Assembly: GCA_900552465.1 (NCBI GenBank)
Contig: URZO01000031.1
Location: 1 to 38,587 of the forward strand
DNA: 38,587 bases
Direction of reading: 5' to 3'
Source of the DNA: an uncultured Parabacteroides sp.
Lineage (GTDB): Bacteria; Bacteroidota; Bacteroidia; Bacteroidales; Tannerellaceae
The position numbers and the translations under genes are program-made. Under the pieces are notes generated by a model, which ran no database searches, was not told the DNA's origin, and was given only the letters and a program-made list of their open reading frames with translations. This document shows positions 17,084-27,400 of this stretch, piece by piece (position 1 is the stretch's first letter; every line of letters starts with the position of its first letter).

Positions 17084-17854
17084 ATGAAACGATATTTATT
17101 ATCCGCCGCCTGCTTATGGCTTAGCTCCGTAGTCTCTTTCAGCCAGGAAATACAAATAACAGCGTTTGCCCCTCTGAACCAGATCAGCGGAGAAGTTTTC
17201 GAATCACCGGAGCTGATGTCTATGAATGATATGGGCATCAATTTCGGCTATGCGCTTTATGAGACTGAAATCAATGTAGAAGAAGAGAATCCCGTTCTCG
17301 AAGTCGAAAACGTACGGGATTATGCAACGGTCTACCTGAACGGGAAATTACAAGGAGAGCTGACAGACGGCAGGAAGGAACTGGCGCTGAATGCCACACC
17401 CGCCACCTACAAAATGCAGATCTATGCCGAAAACATCGGACGTATCACATACGGACCGGAGATACTGGACAACTCCAAAGGGCTCTTCGGACATATTTCG
17501 CTCAACGACGCGGCCATTGAAAACTGGAAGATGATGCCGCTTCTTGTCAAAGAGGCCTCTATCGAAGGACTTACGTTCGGGAGTAATAAAGAGGGTGAGT
17601 CTCCCTGTTTCCATAAAGGGACGTTCGAAATCGTTACACCGAAAGACTGCTATATCAACATAAAAGGCTGGGGAATGGGTGAACTGTGGGTGAATGGCGA
17701 ATATCAAGGCTCCTATTGGGAAGAGAACGCCGCCCAATCTGTTGAAATCCCGGCTTCCGCATTGAAGCAGGGGAAAAACGAAGTCGTCCTGTTTGAACTG
17801 AAGAACAACGACCGGCAATCCGTTTCCCTGTCGGACGAACCGGTATATAAATAA
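17084..17854 (+). CDS. Stand-alone GH35 C-terminal beta-sandwich protein, no catalytic barrel
   Basis: The 256-residue exported protein (signal 1-20, ending SFS|QE) matches the C-terminal part of GH35 beta-galactosidases. MNDMGINFGYALYET (47-61) corresponds to the start of the GH35 sandwich region, AENIGRITYGP (115-125) to its hallmark VENMGRxNYGP, GLFGHISL to the following strand, and GWGMGELWVNG plus GSYWE (195-213) to the final jelly roll. The TIM barrel with the catalytic glutamates is wholly absent, and no remnant lies upstream because the GH2 gene ends 9 bp before. The own signal peptide and open frame argue against a broken gene. It may bind glycans or pair with the GH2 enzyme. Any function is inference. 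A terminator-like hairpin follows. Confidence 0.82.
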   Translation: MKRYLLSAACLWLSSVVSFSQEIQITAFAPLNQISGEVFESPELMSMNDMGINFGYALYETEINVEEENPVLEVENVRDYATVYLNGKLQGELTDGRKELALNATPATYKMQIYAENIGRITYGPEILDNSKGLFGHISLNDAAIENWKMMPLLVKEASIEGLTFGSNKEGESPCFHKGTFEIVTPKDCYINIKGWGMGELWVNGEYQGSYWEENAAQSVEIPASALKQGKNEVVLFELKNNDRQSVSLSDEPVYK

Positions 17855-17879
17855 CATCGGGGCGAATCTATCGGAAATA

Positions 17880-17924
17880 AAGAGAGGCGATGTAGGAAGA
17901 TACCTTCACAACACCGCCTCTCTT
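17880..17924. terminator. Hairpin between convergent genes
   Basis: AAGAGAGGCG (17880-17889) and CGCCTCTCTT (17915-17924) form a perfect 10-bp stem with a 25-base loop. It lies between the ends of the rightward GH35-like gene and the leftward GH2-2 gene. It has only a modest T-run, so it is a plausible but not ideal two-way terminator. Confidence 0.6.
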
Positions 17925-17969
17925 GTTTAGTTAAGGCTAAGCATATATCAATTAGTATGTTTTCTTCTT

Positions 17970-20087
17970 TTATTCGAATCCGGCATGTTCTCCCTTGATG
18001 GAGAAGGAGTCGGCTTCACGCTTTTTCTCGCCCGTGTACATCCAATCGATGGAATCTTCATACGTCTTTCCATCTTTACTTACGACGGTCTTCACGATGT
18101 TCTTTCCATTTGCCAGCGTAACATTGTCTATTATATAATGTACATCCGTATAGCCCTTATGAATGCCGGACAGTTCTTTGCCGTTGAGAAATACTTTCGG
18201 TTCACCGATATTGGAGTAGACCGTGATGGAAGTCACTTTCTTTTCGCGGTCCACATTGCGACGCTGCGTCAGATATAAGACAGGGTCTTCGCTCCAGTTT
18301 GCCTTATACCAGAAATAAGAATCCTTCTTCGTCTTGCGGTCGAACGTCACCAGACCTTTCATGTTGCGGGCCGGAAGGTCGCCGCGACTTGCCAGGGGAG
18401 TGGCGAAATCGAACGTATTCCACAGATAAGAAGCGACGATATACGGATGCTTGGCGATCACGCTCCACTGATATTCATGGGTCTTTGTCTGGAAAGTTTC
18501 CGGGTAGAACGGTTTTGTCCAGTTAAGCGAATTGTCGAGGTATTCCGTCTGGTGGGCTAGGTTGGCGTCCGCTCCATACTCCGTCAGCATCAGTTTCTGA
18601 TCCGGATACTCTTTCTCCAAGCCTTCCACCCAAGGCTCGATGTCCTGCAACTTCTTTTCATACCAGCCGAAATAGCGGTTCATCCCCTGGATATCGGCAT
18701 TCAGGTTGACCGGATGTTCCATGTGTCCGTAGCCATTCACCGAAACCGTGTAGCGGTCCGGATCTTCCGTCTTTGCCAGGTCGTGCAACGACTTGGTCAA
18801 TTCCTTCGTATATTCATGCGGGTGATAGACTTCGTTATGCAATCCCCAGACATAGATAGAAGGGTGGTTGAAGCTCTGGCGGATCAGTTCGCGAAGCTGG
18901 TTGCGTGCATTCTCAGCCTCCTGCCCCGTCACGCGGTTGACAAAAGGAATCTCCGCCCAGATGATCAGTCCCAGGCTGTCGCAACGGGAATACAGGTAGT
19001 CCGACTGCTGGTAATGGGCAAAACGGACAGTCGTCGCACCGATATCCATAATGGTAGCCAGGTCGAAATCGTGGTTTTCGTTCCTCAACGCACTGCCCAA
19101 CCCCCACCAGTCCTGATGGCGGGTGACGCCATACATCGGATATTTCTCTCCGTTCAGATAGAAACCTTTACCAGCCACGATCTCATACTTGCGCAAGCCC
19201 AACGGCTGGACAACCTCGTCGATCACCTTCCCGTTCTGAATGAGGCGGCTCACAACCTTATACAAGTAAGGATTCTTACGTCCCTGCCACAAAGTCGGGT
19301 TCTTGATTTTGAAATCAGCCTCGAATGTCTGGACGCCCTGCGCGGTCAGGTCAAACGAGCGGCTCTCGGTGGCCACCTGTTTGCCTTCGCGATCATAAAC
19401 CGTATTCTGCAACGTGAGCGGGGCGGGCTGCAAGGTCCCGTTATCCAGTTTCACTTTAACCTTTACATCGGCTTGTTTTCTGGAAACATTCTTCTGGGTT
19501 ATATAGACGCCAGAAGAGGCACAATCGGTGACGCATATATTATAAGGCTCGGTCACGATCAGCCACACCGGCCGATACATACCGCCATATACACCGAAGA
19601 GCACATGGTTGACCGGAATCACGTCCGGGCGCGACGCGTTGTCAGCTTTCACGATAATCTCATTATTCTCTCCCGCCTTCAGCAGTGTCCCGATCTCGCA
19701 GGAGAAAGCCGAATAAGCACCCTTATGTGTAGCGGCAAGCGAACCGTTCACATACACTTCTGCCGTAGCGCCCACCCCTTCAAAACGGAGGAAGACGCGC
19801 TTACCTTTCATTTCGGCGGGGAAAAAATATTGTTTTTTGTAATAGGCCGCCCCTTCGTAAAAATTATTGAACTCCACCTGCATGTCTCTCGCATTCCAGG
19901 TATGGGGAATCTCCACTTCCTTCCATCCTCTCTCCCATTTCGGCGCATTCACCGCCAGCTCCTTACCCGCCGGCGCTTTCTTAAATACCCAGCCGGAATT
20001 AAACGACTCCACAATCCGGCCTTCAGCCTGCAAGGCAAAACATACGCAGGCCAGCAATAAGGTTAAACTCAATACTCGTTTATTCAT
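17970..20087 (-). CDS. Exported GH2 beta-galactosidase-like enzyme (GH2-2)
   Basis: A 705-residue GH2 enzyme with a cleavable signal (cut near LQA|E, residue 21). Domain order is a jelly-roll sugar-binding domain (about 28-180), an immunoglobulin-like domain (about 185-300), a TIM barrel (about 300-595) and a C-terminal beta domain. The acid/base is Glu419 (VWGLHNEVYHP) and the nucleophile Glu503 (KLMLTEYGAD). The short length and motifs fit the compact exo-acting beta-galactosidases of Bacteroidetes; other beta-glycosides are possible. It is the only leftward gene of the locus and is transcribed from a regulon-type promoter that shares the 20088-20202 interval with the HTCS2 promoter. No second gene follows it, so it is probably monocistronic. 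Confidence 0.92.
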   Translation of the reverse strand: MNKRVLSLTLLLACVCFALQAEGRIVESFNSGWVFKKAPAGKELAVNAPKWERGWKEVEIPHTWNARDMQVEFNNFYEGAAYYKKQYFFPAEMKGKRVFLRFEGVGATAEVYVNGSLAATHKGAYSAFSCEIGTLLKAGENNEIIVKADNASRPDVIPVNHVLFGVYGGMYRPVWLIVTEPYNICVTDCASSGVYITQKNVSRKQADVKVKVKLDNGTLQPAPLTLQNTVYDREGKQVATESRSFDLTAQGVQTFEADFKIKNPTLWQGRKNPYLYKVVSRLIQNGKVIDEVVQPLGLRKYEIVAGKGFYLNGEKYPMYGVTRHQDWWGLGSALRNENHDFDLATIMDIGATTVRFAHYQQSDYLYSRCDSLGLIIWAEIPFVNRVTGQEAENARNQLRELIRQSFNHPSIYVWGLHNEVYHPHEYTKELTKSLHDLAKTEDPDRYTVSVNGYGHMEHPVNLNADIQGMNRYFGWYEKKLQDIEPWVEGLEKEYPDQKLMLTEYGADANLAHQTEYLDNSLNWTKPFYPETFQTKTHEYQWSVIAKHPYIVASYLWNTFDFATPLASRGDLPARNMKGLVTFDRKTKKDSYFWYKANWSEDPVLYLTQRRNVDREKKVTSITVYSNIGEPKVFLNGKELSGIHKGYTDVHYIIDNVTLANGKNIVKTVVSKDGKTYEDSIDWMYTGEKKREADSFSIKGEHAGFE

Positions 20088-20109
20088 GATGTTTTAATTG
20101 ATTGAAGTG

Positions 20110-20175
20110 CAAAAATAAGATTATAACCTTTCCTGACCGTGTAAAATCATCTCAATCCTGTTAAAGATCGTCTCC
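20110..20175 (-). promoter_or_regulatory. HTCS-type operator and promoter for GH2-2
   Basis: On the minus strand, half-sites GGAGACGATCTTTA (from 20175) and TGAGATGATTTTAC (from 20154) are 21 bp apart. The -7 TATTTTTG (20117-20110) begins 37 bp after the second. No -33 is visible. The site lies just upstream of the divergent HTCS2 -7 element, so bound regulator could affect both genes. Confidence 0.78.
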
Positions 20176-20182
20176 AAATCGT

Positions 20183-20190
20183 TATCTTTG
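20183..20190 (+). promoter_or_regulatory. Predicted -7 element of HTCS2
   Basis: TATCTTTG is a full match to TAnnTTTG, 12 bp before the ATG at 20203. No clear -33 is seen. The region where a -33 would fall overlaps the distal half-site of the GH2-2 operator (20162-20175), which suggests autoregulation. Confidence 0.6.
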
Positions 20191-20202
20191 CAGAAACTAC
20201 AA

Positions 20203-23200
20203 ATGATGAACCGACTCTATATTCTCTATTTAATACTGGCGATGCTATATGCAAACCCGGCATATAGCATCGATTTTTTCTTCTCCCACCTGGGAGTAGA
20301 AAACGGCCTGTCGCAAGTTTCAGTTCTGGATATTTTTCAAGATTCGGACGGATATATCTGGTTCGGAACACGTAACGGCGCCAACCGCTATGACGGCTAT
20401 GAATTCATTATCTACCAGAACGAAGTAAACAACACCGCGACATTAAGCGACAACTATATCCGGGGATTTGCCGAAGACAGCCGGAAAAACATCTGGATAG
20501 GAACTTCAAACGGCGTCAATTGTATCGATTATAAAACAAAAAGAATAAGCCGTTTCTATCCCCGTAGTATTAATAAGGATTGTACCTCCAATGTCATCAA
20601 CAAGTTACTGAGACACTCGGACGGGAATGTCTATGCTTTTTGCAGGCGCTATATCTTTAAATGTAAAACAGACCAAACGGTCGAGACTATATCAGCAGAC
20701 GAGGCAATCGCATCGCCGGTTTACTCTGTTGCCCAAGATGACCGGGGAGATATCTATGTCGGGACCGAAAACACAGGATTATATATTTATTCCGCTGACT
20801 GGAAATTAAAACATCACGTTCTCTCCGGCAATAATGGGGAAAACAACAAACTGCCTGCCGGCACGATCATGGCCATATTGCCGGATAAGGACGGGAATAT
20901 ATGGATCGGCCTGGATGAAAACGGAATCTGCCTTTTCAATACCCGAACACAAACCCTGACCCACCTGCATAAAGAGAATTCAGGCCTGAACAACAACAGT
21001 ATACGTACGCTTGTCTCTTATAACAATGATTCCATTTTAGTCGGTACCTTCGGAGGACTAAGCATCCTGAATAAAAAGAATCTGACCGTAACGCCTGCCG
21101 GCATCGATATATCCGGCAAAGGCGGGCTCAGCCATTATTCGATCCACAGCATGCTGATCGACAGGGATCAAACACTCTGGATCGGAACCTATTCCGCCGG
21201 GATCAATTACCATAGCCCTTTCTACCGGCCGGTCTCTTATATCACGACAAACGAATATGCCGGGATCATCGGCAAAGGACAAGAAGACAAATACGGAAAT
21301 ATGTGGTTCGCAACAGAAGGAGCCGGATTATTCTGCTATAACCCGCAGAACGGAAAGAAACAGCTCTATCCGATCAAACCGATTCAGGAAGGGAATTATG
21401 AAACCAATATAATTAAATCGATCCTGATACAGGGTGATTCAATCTTATGTTCCACCCACTTCGGTTCAGTCTACCTGTTCTCTATCCGGGACAAACAATA
21501 CAAAATGTTGTATAACTTCCGACACAATGACATCTATTCCTTATATATAGACAGCAACAAACGACTCTGGATTCCGACTAACAGCGACGAGGATCTCGTC
21601 ATGATAGACAAAGGCAAACAAATCAATTCGTTTGCGGCAAATGGGACGATCCGTTCCTTTAAGCGGATAACGATGATCCACGAAGTCCAGCCCGATCTTT
21701 TCCTGTTCGGATCACTCGCCGACAGCCTCTATCTGTATGATATGAAAAGAGAAACCGTCCGTAACCTTACTCCCGAACTACAATCCGATCCTCAACTAGA
21801 AAGATTGGGGAATATCACGGCCATCCTGCAAGATACTAATGAATATATCTGGATTTCTACCGGTAAGAACGGCTTATACCGTCTGGATACCAATCTGAAA
21901 CTCCTCAAACATTATCAGAAGGAAGACGGTCTGTCCGTTAGCCAGATCAGTTCGTTGACTATAGATAAAAACCGGAATCTATGGGTCGCAACCGGAAGAT
22001 CTTTATATAAACTAAACCGCGAGACAGATACTTTCAGTGAATTGCAAATTGCAGATATCCCGCCCCAGGAGTTTACTCTATTCTCGGGTAACAGTGTCTC
22101 TTCCGACGGTAACATCTATTTTCCCGGAGATAAAGGAATCCTGTTTTTCGATCCGGACAAAATAATGTTCAACCCCAATATCCCGGAAGTCCATCTTACT
22201 TCAATGATCTTAAACAACAAGGAAGAGGTTATCGGTAAGACCGGGAATCAGTCGATCACGCTCGGGGCCAACCAGAATAATATCACATTCAAATACACCG
22301 CTTTGAATTTCATTCATTCCGAAAGGAATCAATATGCCTATAAACTGGAGGGAGCCGATCCTACCTGGCACACGGTCGGCAATCGCCGGGAAGCCTACTA
22401 CAGCAACCTGGCACCCGGGACTTACACTTTCCGGGTTAAGGCATCCAACAACGATGCTGTATGGAATCCGGAAGAAGCTATACTGCACATCACCATAAAC
22501 CCGCCGTTCTATAAGACCTGGTGGGCATATCTACTGTACATCAGCCTTATCTCTTTCATCATCATCCGTGTTATCCGTTACCAGCACAACAAACATGAAC
22601 GGGAGCGGGAAATGCATTATAAACAGATGGAACAGGATAAGGTCAACGAATTGCACAAAGAGCGAATGCGTATGTTCACCAATTTCTCGCATGAATTACG
22701 TACGCCTTTAACGCTTATTATCAACCCGTTGAACGACCTGATGCAATATGCATCCTTCTCCCCGGAAGTCAAAAAGGCCCTGCAACTGATTAAAAAGAAT
22801 ACCGGCCGCATGTTGCTTCTGGTCAACAACTTAATGGACATTCAGAAATACGAAGCCGGTAAAACGGTCTTGCAAAAAACATGTTTCAACTTCTCTGCTT
22901 TCATACAAGAGATGTATCATTCATTCGAAAGCGTCGCCAACAACCGGGAGATAACTTTCACTTTGGAAAATGAATTGCCGGATTCTTACCGGGTATGCTT
23001 CGACGAAGCCGAAATCGAAAAGATATTCTTCAACTTGCTGTCCAATGCATTCAAATTTACACCTTCGGAGGGACATATCACCCTTCGCGTCAGCACTGTC
23101 TCGCAGGCCGAATGCGAACTGCTCCCGAATTTCCCTTCCCAATACAATTCGATTTTAGTGGAAGGTAAATATCTGTTTATCGAGGTTATCGATACTGGAA

Positions 23201-24270
23201 AAGGTATCAGCGATCAGGAAGCGGAAAAAATATTCGAGCCGTTCTATCGTTCACAGGAAGATATACACCGACAGATATCCGGTACCGGTATAGGCTTAAG
23301 TCTGACCCGTTCCATTATCCTGCAACACAACGGTTGCATCTGGACAGTCAGTTCGGAAGAGAAGGGGACACATTTCATGTTTATCCTTCCCGATACAGAG
23401 GAACAGGAAGTCACGATCTCAGAGGAACCTGTCCTGTCGAAGTCCGCAGAAATCAGCAAGAAATTCAACCTGTTGGTCGAAGAGACAGAGAACAGGAACA
23501 AGCAAACAATCCTGCTGGTAGACGACAACCAGGAAGTGCTTCAATACCTGGAGCAACAGCTCAGCCTCGATTACATCATACTGAAAGCATTCAACGGGAA
23601 AGAAGCATTAACTGTAATCGAAGAATCATTCCCGCATATCGTAGTCAGTGATGTCATGATGCCTGAAATGAACGGGCTGGAACTGTGTAAGCGTATCAAA
23701 GAAAACCAGAATTACTGCCATATCCCGGTTATACTGCTTACCGCCAAATCTATGGTATCCCAGATCGAAGAAGGCTTGGAAGCCGGTGCCGACGATTATA
23801 TCGTGAAGCCGTTCCAGGTATCCCTGTTGAAAGCGCGTATCCGGAACATACTTTCCCTGCGCAAGAAGATGAAGACAATCTACGGGGAATCGCTCTCGCT
23901 CAAGCAACTCGGAGTGGAAGAGCCGAAGGAAAACAATGATTTTCTTAAACAGTACATCGATATTGTAAAGGCCAACATATCCAATCCGGAACTCGATGTA
24001 TCCGTCATCTATGAAGCATTAAACATGAGCCGGACTAATTTCTACAGGAAGGTAAAAGCTGTAACCGGCCTGTCTCCTATCGAGTTAATAAAGAATATTC
24101 GTCTTGAGGCAGGGGCTAAACTGTTAAAAGAATCAGACATGAATATTTCTGAGATCGCGCAACATGTCGGTTTCAGTAGCCGTTCCTATTTTGCCCGCAG
24201 TTTTAAGGCCGTCTACGGAATGTCGCCGACAGAATATCAGGAAACAGAGTCTCAAAATTCATCAAAATAA
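20203..24270 (+). CDS. Hybrid two-component system sensor/regulator, HTCS2
   Basis: A full-length paralogue of HTCS1, 1355 residues from ATG 20203. It has the same order: signal peptide, Reg_prop double propeller (DSDGYIWFGTRNGANRYDGY near the start), Y_Y_Y domain, membrane helix near 775, HisKA with His830 (FTNFSHELRTPLT), ATPase domain (NAFKFTPSEG, DTGKG, GTGIGL), receiver with Asp1150 (VVSDVMMPEMNG) and AraC-type DNA-binding end. The AraC part is almost identical to that of HTCS1 (shared NIRLEAGAKLLKESDMNISE), while the sensor parts differ more. An in-frame TTG at 20188 was rejected because it sits inside the -7 element. ATG 20206 is equally possible. It immediately precedes susC. Confidence 0.95.
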   Translation: MMNRLYILYLILAMLYANPAYSIDFFFSHLGVENGLSQVSVLDIFQDSDGYIWFGTRNGANRYDGYEFIIYQNEVNNTATLSDNYIRGFAEDSRKNIWIGTSNGVNCIDYKTKRISRFYPRSINKDCTSNVINKLLRHSDGNVYAFCRRYIFKCKTDQTVETISADEAIASPVYSVAQDDRGDIYVGTENTGLYIYSADWKLKHHVLSGNNGENNKLPAGTIMAILPDKDGNIWIGLDENGICLFNTRTQTLTHLHKENSGLNNNSIRTLVSYNNDSILVGTFGGLSILNKKNLTVTPAGIDISGKGGLSHYSIHSMLIDRDQTLWIGTYSAGINYHSPFYRPVSYITTNEYAGIIGKGQEDKYGNMWFATEGAGLFCYNPQNGKKQLYPIKPIQEGNYETNIIKSILIQGDSILCSTHFGSVYLFSIRDKQYKMLYNFRHNDIYSLYIDSNKRLWIPTNSDEDLVMIDKGKQINSFAANGTIRSFKRITMIHEVQPDLFLFGSLADSLYLYDMKRETVRNLTPELQSDPQLERLGNITAILQDTNEYIWISTGKNGLYRLDTNLKLLKHYQKEDGLSVSQISSLTIDKNRNLWVATGRSLYKLNRETDTFSELQIADIPPQEFTLFSGNSVSSDGNIYFPGDKGILFFDPDKIMFNPNIPEVHLTSMILNNKEEVIGKTGNQSITLGANQNNITFKYTALNFIHSERNQYAYKLEGADPTWHTVGNRREAYYSNLAPGTYTFRVKASNNDAVWNPEEAILHITINPPFYKTWWAYLLYISLISFIIIRVIRYQHNKHEREREMHYKQMEQDKVNELHKERMRMFTNFSHELRTPLTLIINPLNDLMQYASFSPEVKKALQLIKKNTGRMLLLVNNLMDIQKYEAGKTVLQKTCFNFSAFIQEMYHSFESVANNREITFTLENELPDSYRVCFDEAEIEKIFFNLLSNAFKFTPSEGHITLRVSTVSQAECELLPNFPSQYNSILVEGKYLFIEVIDTGKGISDQEAEKIFEPFYRSQEDIHRQISGTGIGLSLTRSIILQHNGCIWTVSSEEKGTHFMFILPDTEEQEVTISEEPVLSKSAEISKKFNLLVEETENRNKQTILLVDDNQEVLQYLEQQLSLDYIILKAFNGKEALTVIEESFPHIVVSDVMMPEMNGLELCKRIKENQNYCHIPVILLTAKSMVSQIEEGLEAGADDYIVKPFQVSLLKARIRNILSLRKKMKTIYGESLSLKQLGVEEPKENNDFLKQYIDIVKANISNPELDVSVIYEALNMSRTNFYRKVKAVTGLSPIELIKNIRLEAGAKLLKESDMNISEIAQHVGFSSRSYFARSFKAVYGMSPTEYQETESQNSSK

Positions 24271-24286
24271 ATGTTTTTTAGCACGT

Positions 24287-24352
24287 TGGTATATTTTTAT
24301 CCCCTTTTGGAATGAAATTACTCGTTCTTGCCTTGCATCTTTCATTCTTTTG
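24287..24352 (+). promoter_or_regulatory. HTCS-type operator and promoter for susC-susD
   Basis: Half-sites TGGTATATTTTTAT (24287) and TGGAATGAAATTAC (24308) are 21 bp apart. A -7-like TTCTTTTG starts at 24345, exactly 37 bp after the second half-site starts. The -7 departs from TAnnTTTG at one base, and no -33 is seen, so strong dependence on an activator is expected. The leader to the ATG at 24413 is about 60 bases. Confidence 0.68.
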
Positions 24353-24412
24353 ACACAAAAAACAAATAGGACCGACAGGTTAAGTATTAATTGTTTAATG
24401 TGCTAATAAATT

Positions 24413-27400
24413 ATGAAAGGCATGAACAGACAACTACGAGGGAATTTGCCTCCCAATGAAAAGGCTAACGGAAAGAACAGGTTTCTTTCTTTGCTACTAA
24501 TCTTTATGGCGTTTATATCCGTACAGGTATATGCGCAAGAAGTAAAAATCACCGGTACGGTAATTGCCGAAGCCGACAAGTTTCCGATTATCGGTGCCAA
24601 CGTTCTGGTAAAAGGTTCGACTATCGGTACTGTAACCGATGTAGATGGAAACTTCTCCCTTAGCGTACCCCAAAACTCCACAATCGTTGTTTCATACATC
24701 GGATGTGAATCGCAGGAAATCAAAATCACAGGAGCCAAAACGCTGAACATTGTTTTAAAAGACAATGCTATCGGCTTGGATGACGTTGTGGTAATCGGTT
24801 ACGGTTCTCAGCGTAAATCAGACTTGACAGGCGGCATCGTCGCTGTGGGCGAAGACAAGCTGAAAATGGTTTCAACGAACAACCTGATGGACAAGCTGGC
24901 CGGCCAGATTCCGGGTATGAACGTAACAACCGGCAATGCGAAGCCGGGTGAAGACCAATCACTGCGTGTACGTGGTGAAAACTCACTGAGTGCAGACAAC
25001 TCTCCGCTGATCGTTATGGACGGTATCCCTTACAGCGGTTCTTTAGGAGATATCGATCCGGATATCATCGAGAACATGTCTGTATTGAAAGATGCATCTT
25101 CTGCTGCCATCTACGGTTCACGTGGTGCCAACGGTGTAATCCTGATCCAGACAAAGAAAGGTAAAAAAGGCGCACCGACCGTAACATACAAAGGACAAGT
25201 CGGTATGCAACAGGCACAACGCCGTATCGACATGATGAAAGGCGATGAATATGTAAAGTATACGCAGGACTACAACCGCATGAAATACGGTTATTCCGGA
25301 GATCAGCTCGACCCGCTGACGCTGCTCAACCCGAGCGAACGTACTAACTACCAGAACGGGTCTGAACTGGACTGGCAGGACATTATGTTCCGCAATGCGC
25401 TGACAACCAGCCACCAGATTAGTATTTCCGGTGGTACGGATGCAACAACTTACATGGCATCGATCTCTCACCTGAAAGAAGACGGTGTAATGGAGAACAC
25501 CGGATTAAAACGTACCAACATCGCATTGAACATCACACAGGTATTAAACAAGTGGTTAACCGTCGGAATGGGAACACAAGCCATTCAAAAAGAATTCGGC
25601 GGAGAACAGCCTTACCTGGAAGCCGGACTGAAAATGAGTCCTTACGGTATTTACAAAGATGAAAACGACCGTTACGTCGACTATCCGATGGACCAGACTT
25701 TGTTCTACAATCCAATGGCTAACATCGACGCAACAAGCGACAAAACAAACCGTAACGTCTTTATTTCCACTTTCGCAGAAATCCAGTTCCCTATCGACGG
25801 CTTGTCATTCCGTACAAACTTCGGTTACAACTACCGTAACAACTTTGTCGGATCCTACTACGGAAGAAATACGCTTTCCGGAAAGAAGGTGAATGGATCT
25901 GCCTCTATCGAGAACATCCATTATTATGATTATACATGGGAAAACCTCCTGAAATATAACAAGACATTCGGCTTGCATAAAATCGATGCAACAGCCTTGT
26001 TCAGTATGCAGGAAACAACCAAGAAGGAAGCTAAAGAATCAGGCGAGAGCTTTGTAAACGATGATTCCGAATACCACAATATGGCCGGTGCCGAAAAGAA
26101 TAAGGAAATCACATCCAAACTGACGGAAACAGCCATGTTATCTTATATGTTACGTTTGAACTATTCGTATGCCAACAAGTATTTACTGACGTTGACAGGC
26201 CGTTCGGACGGTTACTCTGCATTCGGTGCGAATAACAAATACGCATTCTTCCCCTCTGTGGCTGCAGCGTGGAACATTTCTTCCGAAGATTTCATGGAAA
26301 GCCAGTCAAACTATATGGATATGTTGAAAGTCCGTTTATCATGGGGTTCCAACGGTAACCAGGCTATCAATGCTTATCAGACACTCGACCGCCTGACACT
26401 GACCAACTACATCTGGGGTGACAACGGAACTGTTGTAAACGGAGCTTTCCTGCCTACGAACGGTGTCGGTAACCCGAACCTGAAATGGGAAACTTCACGC
26501 ACAATCAATGCCGGTATCGACTTCAGTTTCTTCAACGGCCGTCTTTCCGGTAATATCGACATGTATGTAGTAAACACGAAAGATTTGTTGATGAGCCGTA
26601 CCGTACCTTATATGAACGGCTACAAATCAATCATGGACAACGTCGGTAAAACCCGTAACAAGGGTGTTGAAATCGCTTTGAACTCTATCAATATCCAAAA
26701 TCAGGATTTCAGCTGGAGCACAAACGTGAACTTCTCCCTGAACCGCGACAAGATTATCGAACTGCGTGGCGACGGAAAAGATGATATCACGAACAAATGG
26801 TTTATCGGAAAGCCTTTACGCGTATTCTATGACTACGACGTTATCGGAACATGGCAGGAAAATGAAACATTCGTTGAAAACGGACATACAATCAAATGGG
26901 ATGCCGCAAGCGGAAAATATCTGAATGAAGATGGCGTTGAATACCAGAAGGGCGCTGTTCCGGGTTCTGCCAAACTGGAAGATAAAGACGGAAGCGGTTC
27001 AATCACTGCCGACGACAAGAAAATTATCGGTTCCAAACTGCCGAGCTTCCTGTTGTCAATGGGTAACCGTTTCGATTACAAGAATATCTATTTCTCATTC
27101 CTCCTGAACGGTGTATTCGGACAAACAAAAGAGTTGCACGACTACAACTTCGACCGTTGGATGTCGACATTCAACTATATCAGCGGAATGGATTACTGGA
27201 CACCGGAAAACCCGACCAACAAAATGACATCGCCGGTATATATCCCTTACGATAAGCACTCATTCTATAAAAAGGTGAATTATGTAAATGTCAAGAATAT
27301 CACATTAGGCTATACCTTCCCGAAAACAACATTAAACGCAATCGGGATCAGCGCCTTGTCTGTTAATGTCAGCGTAAACAACCTCTACACATTCAGTAAT

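Noticed and set aside
17084..17854. GH35-like gene as a pseudogene fragment
   Set aside because: It has an intact signal peptide, a full open frame, normal operon spacing and no barrel remnant upstream.
18714..20060. A 448-codon rightward open frame opposite GH2-2
   Set aside because: It is the antisense of a clear GH2 gene, has no family motifs, no promoter and an unlikely composition. Similar long antisense frames at 2282-3316 and 32105-33304 were rejected for the same reason.
20188..20202. Upstream TTG start for HTCS2
   Set aside because: The TTG is the end of the -7 element TATCTTTG itself, so it cannot be translated.
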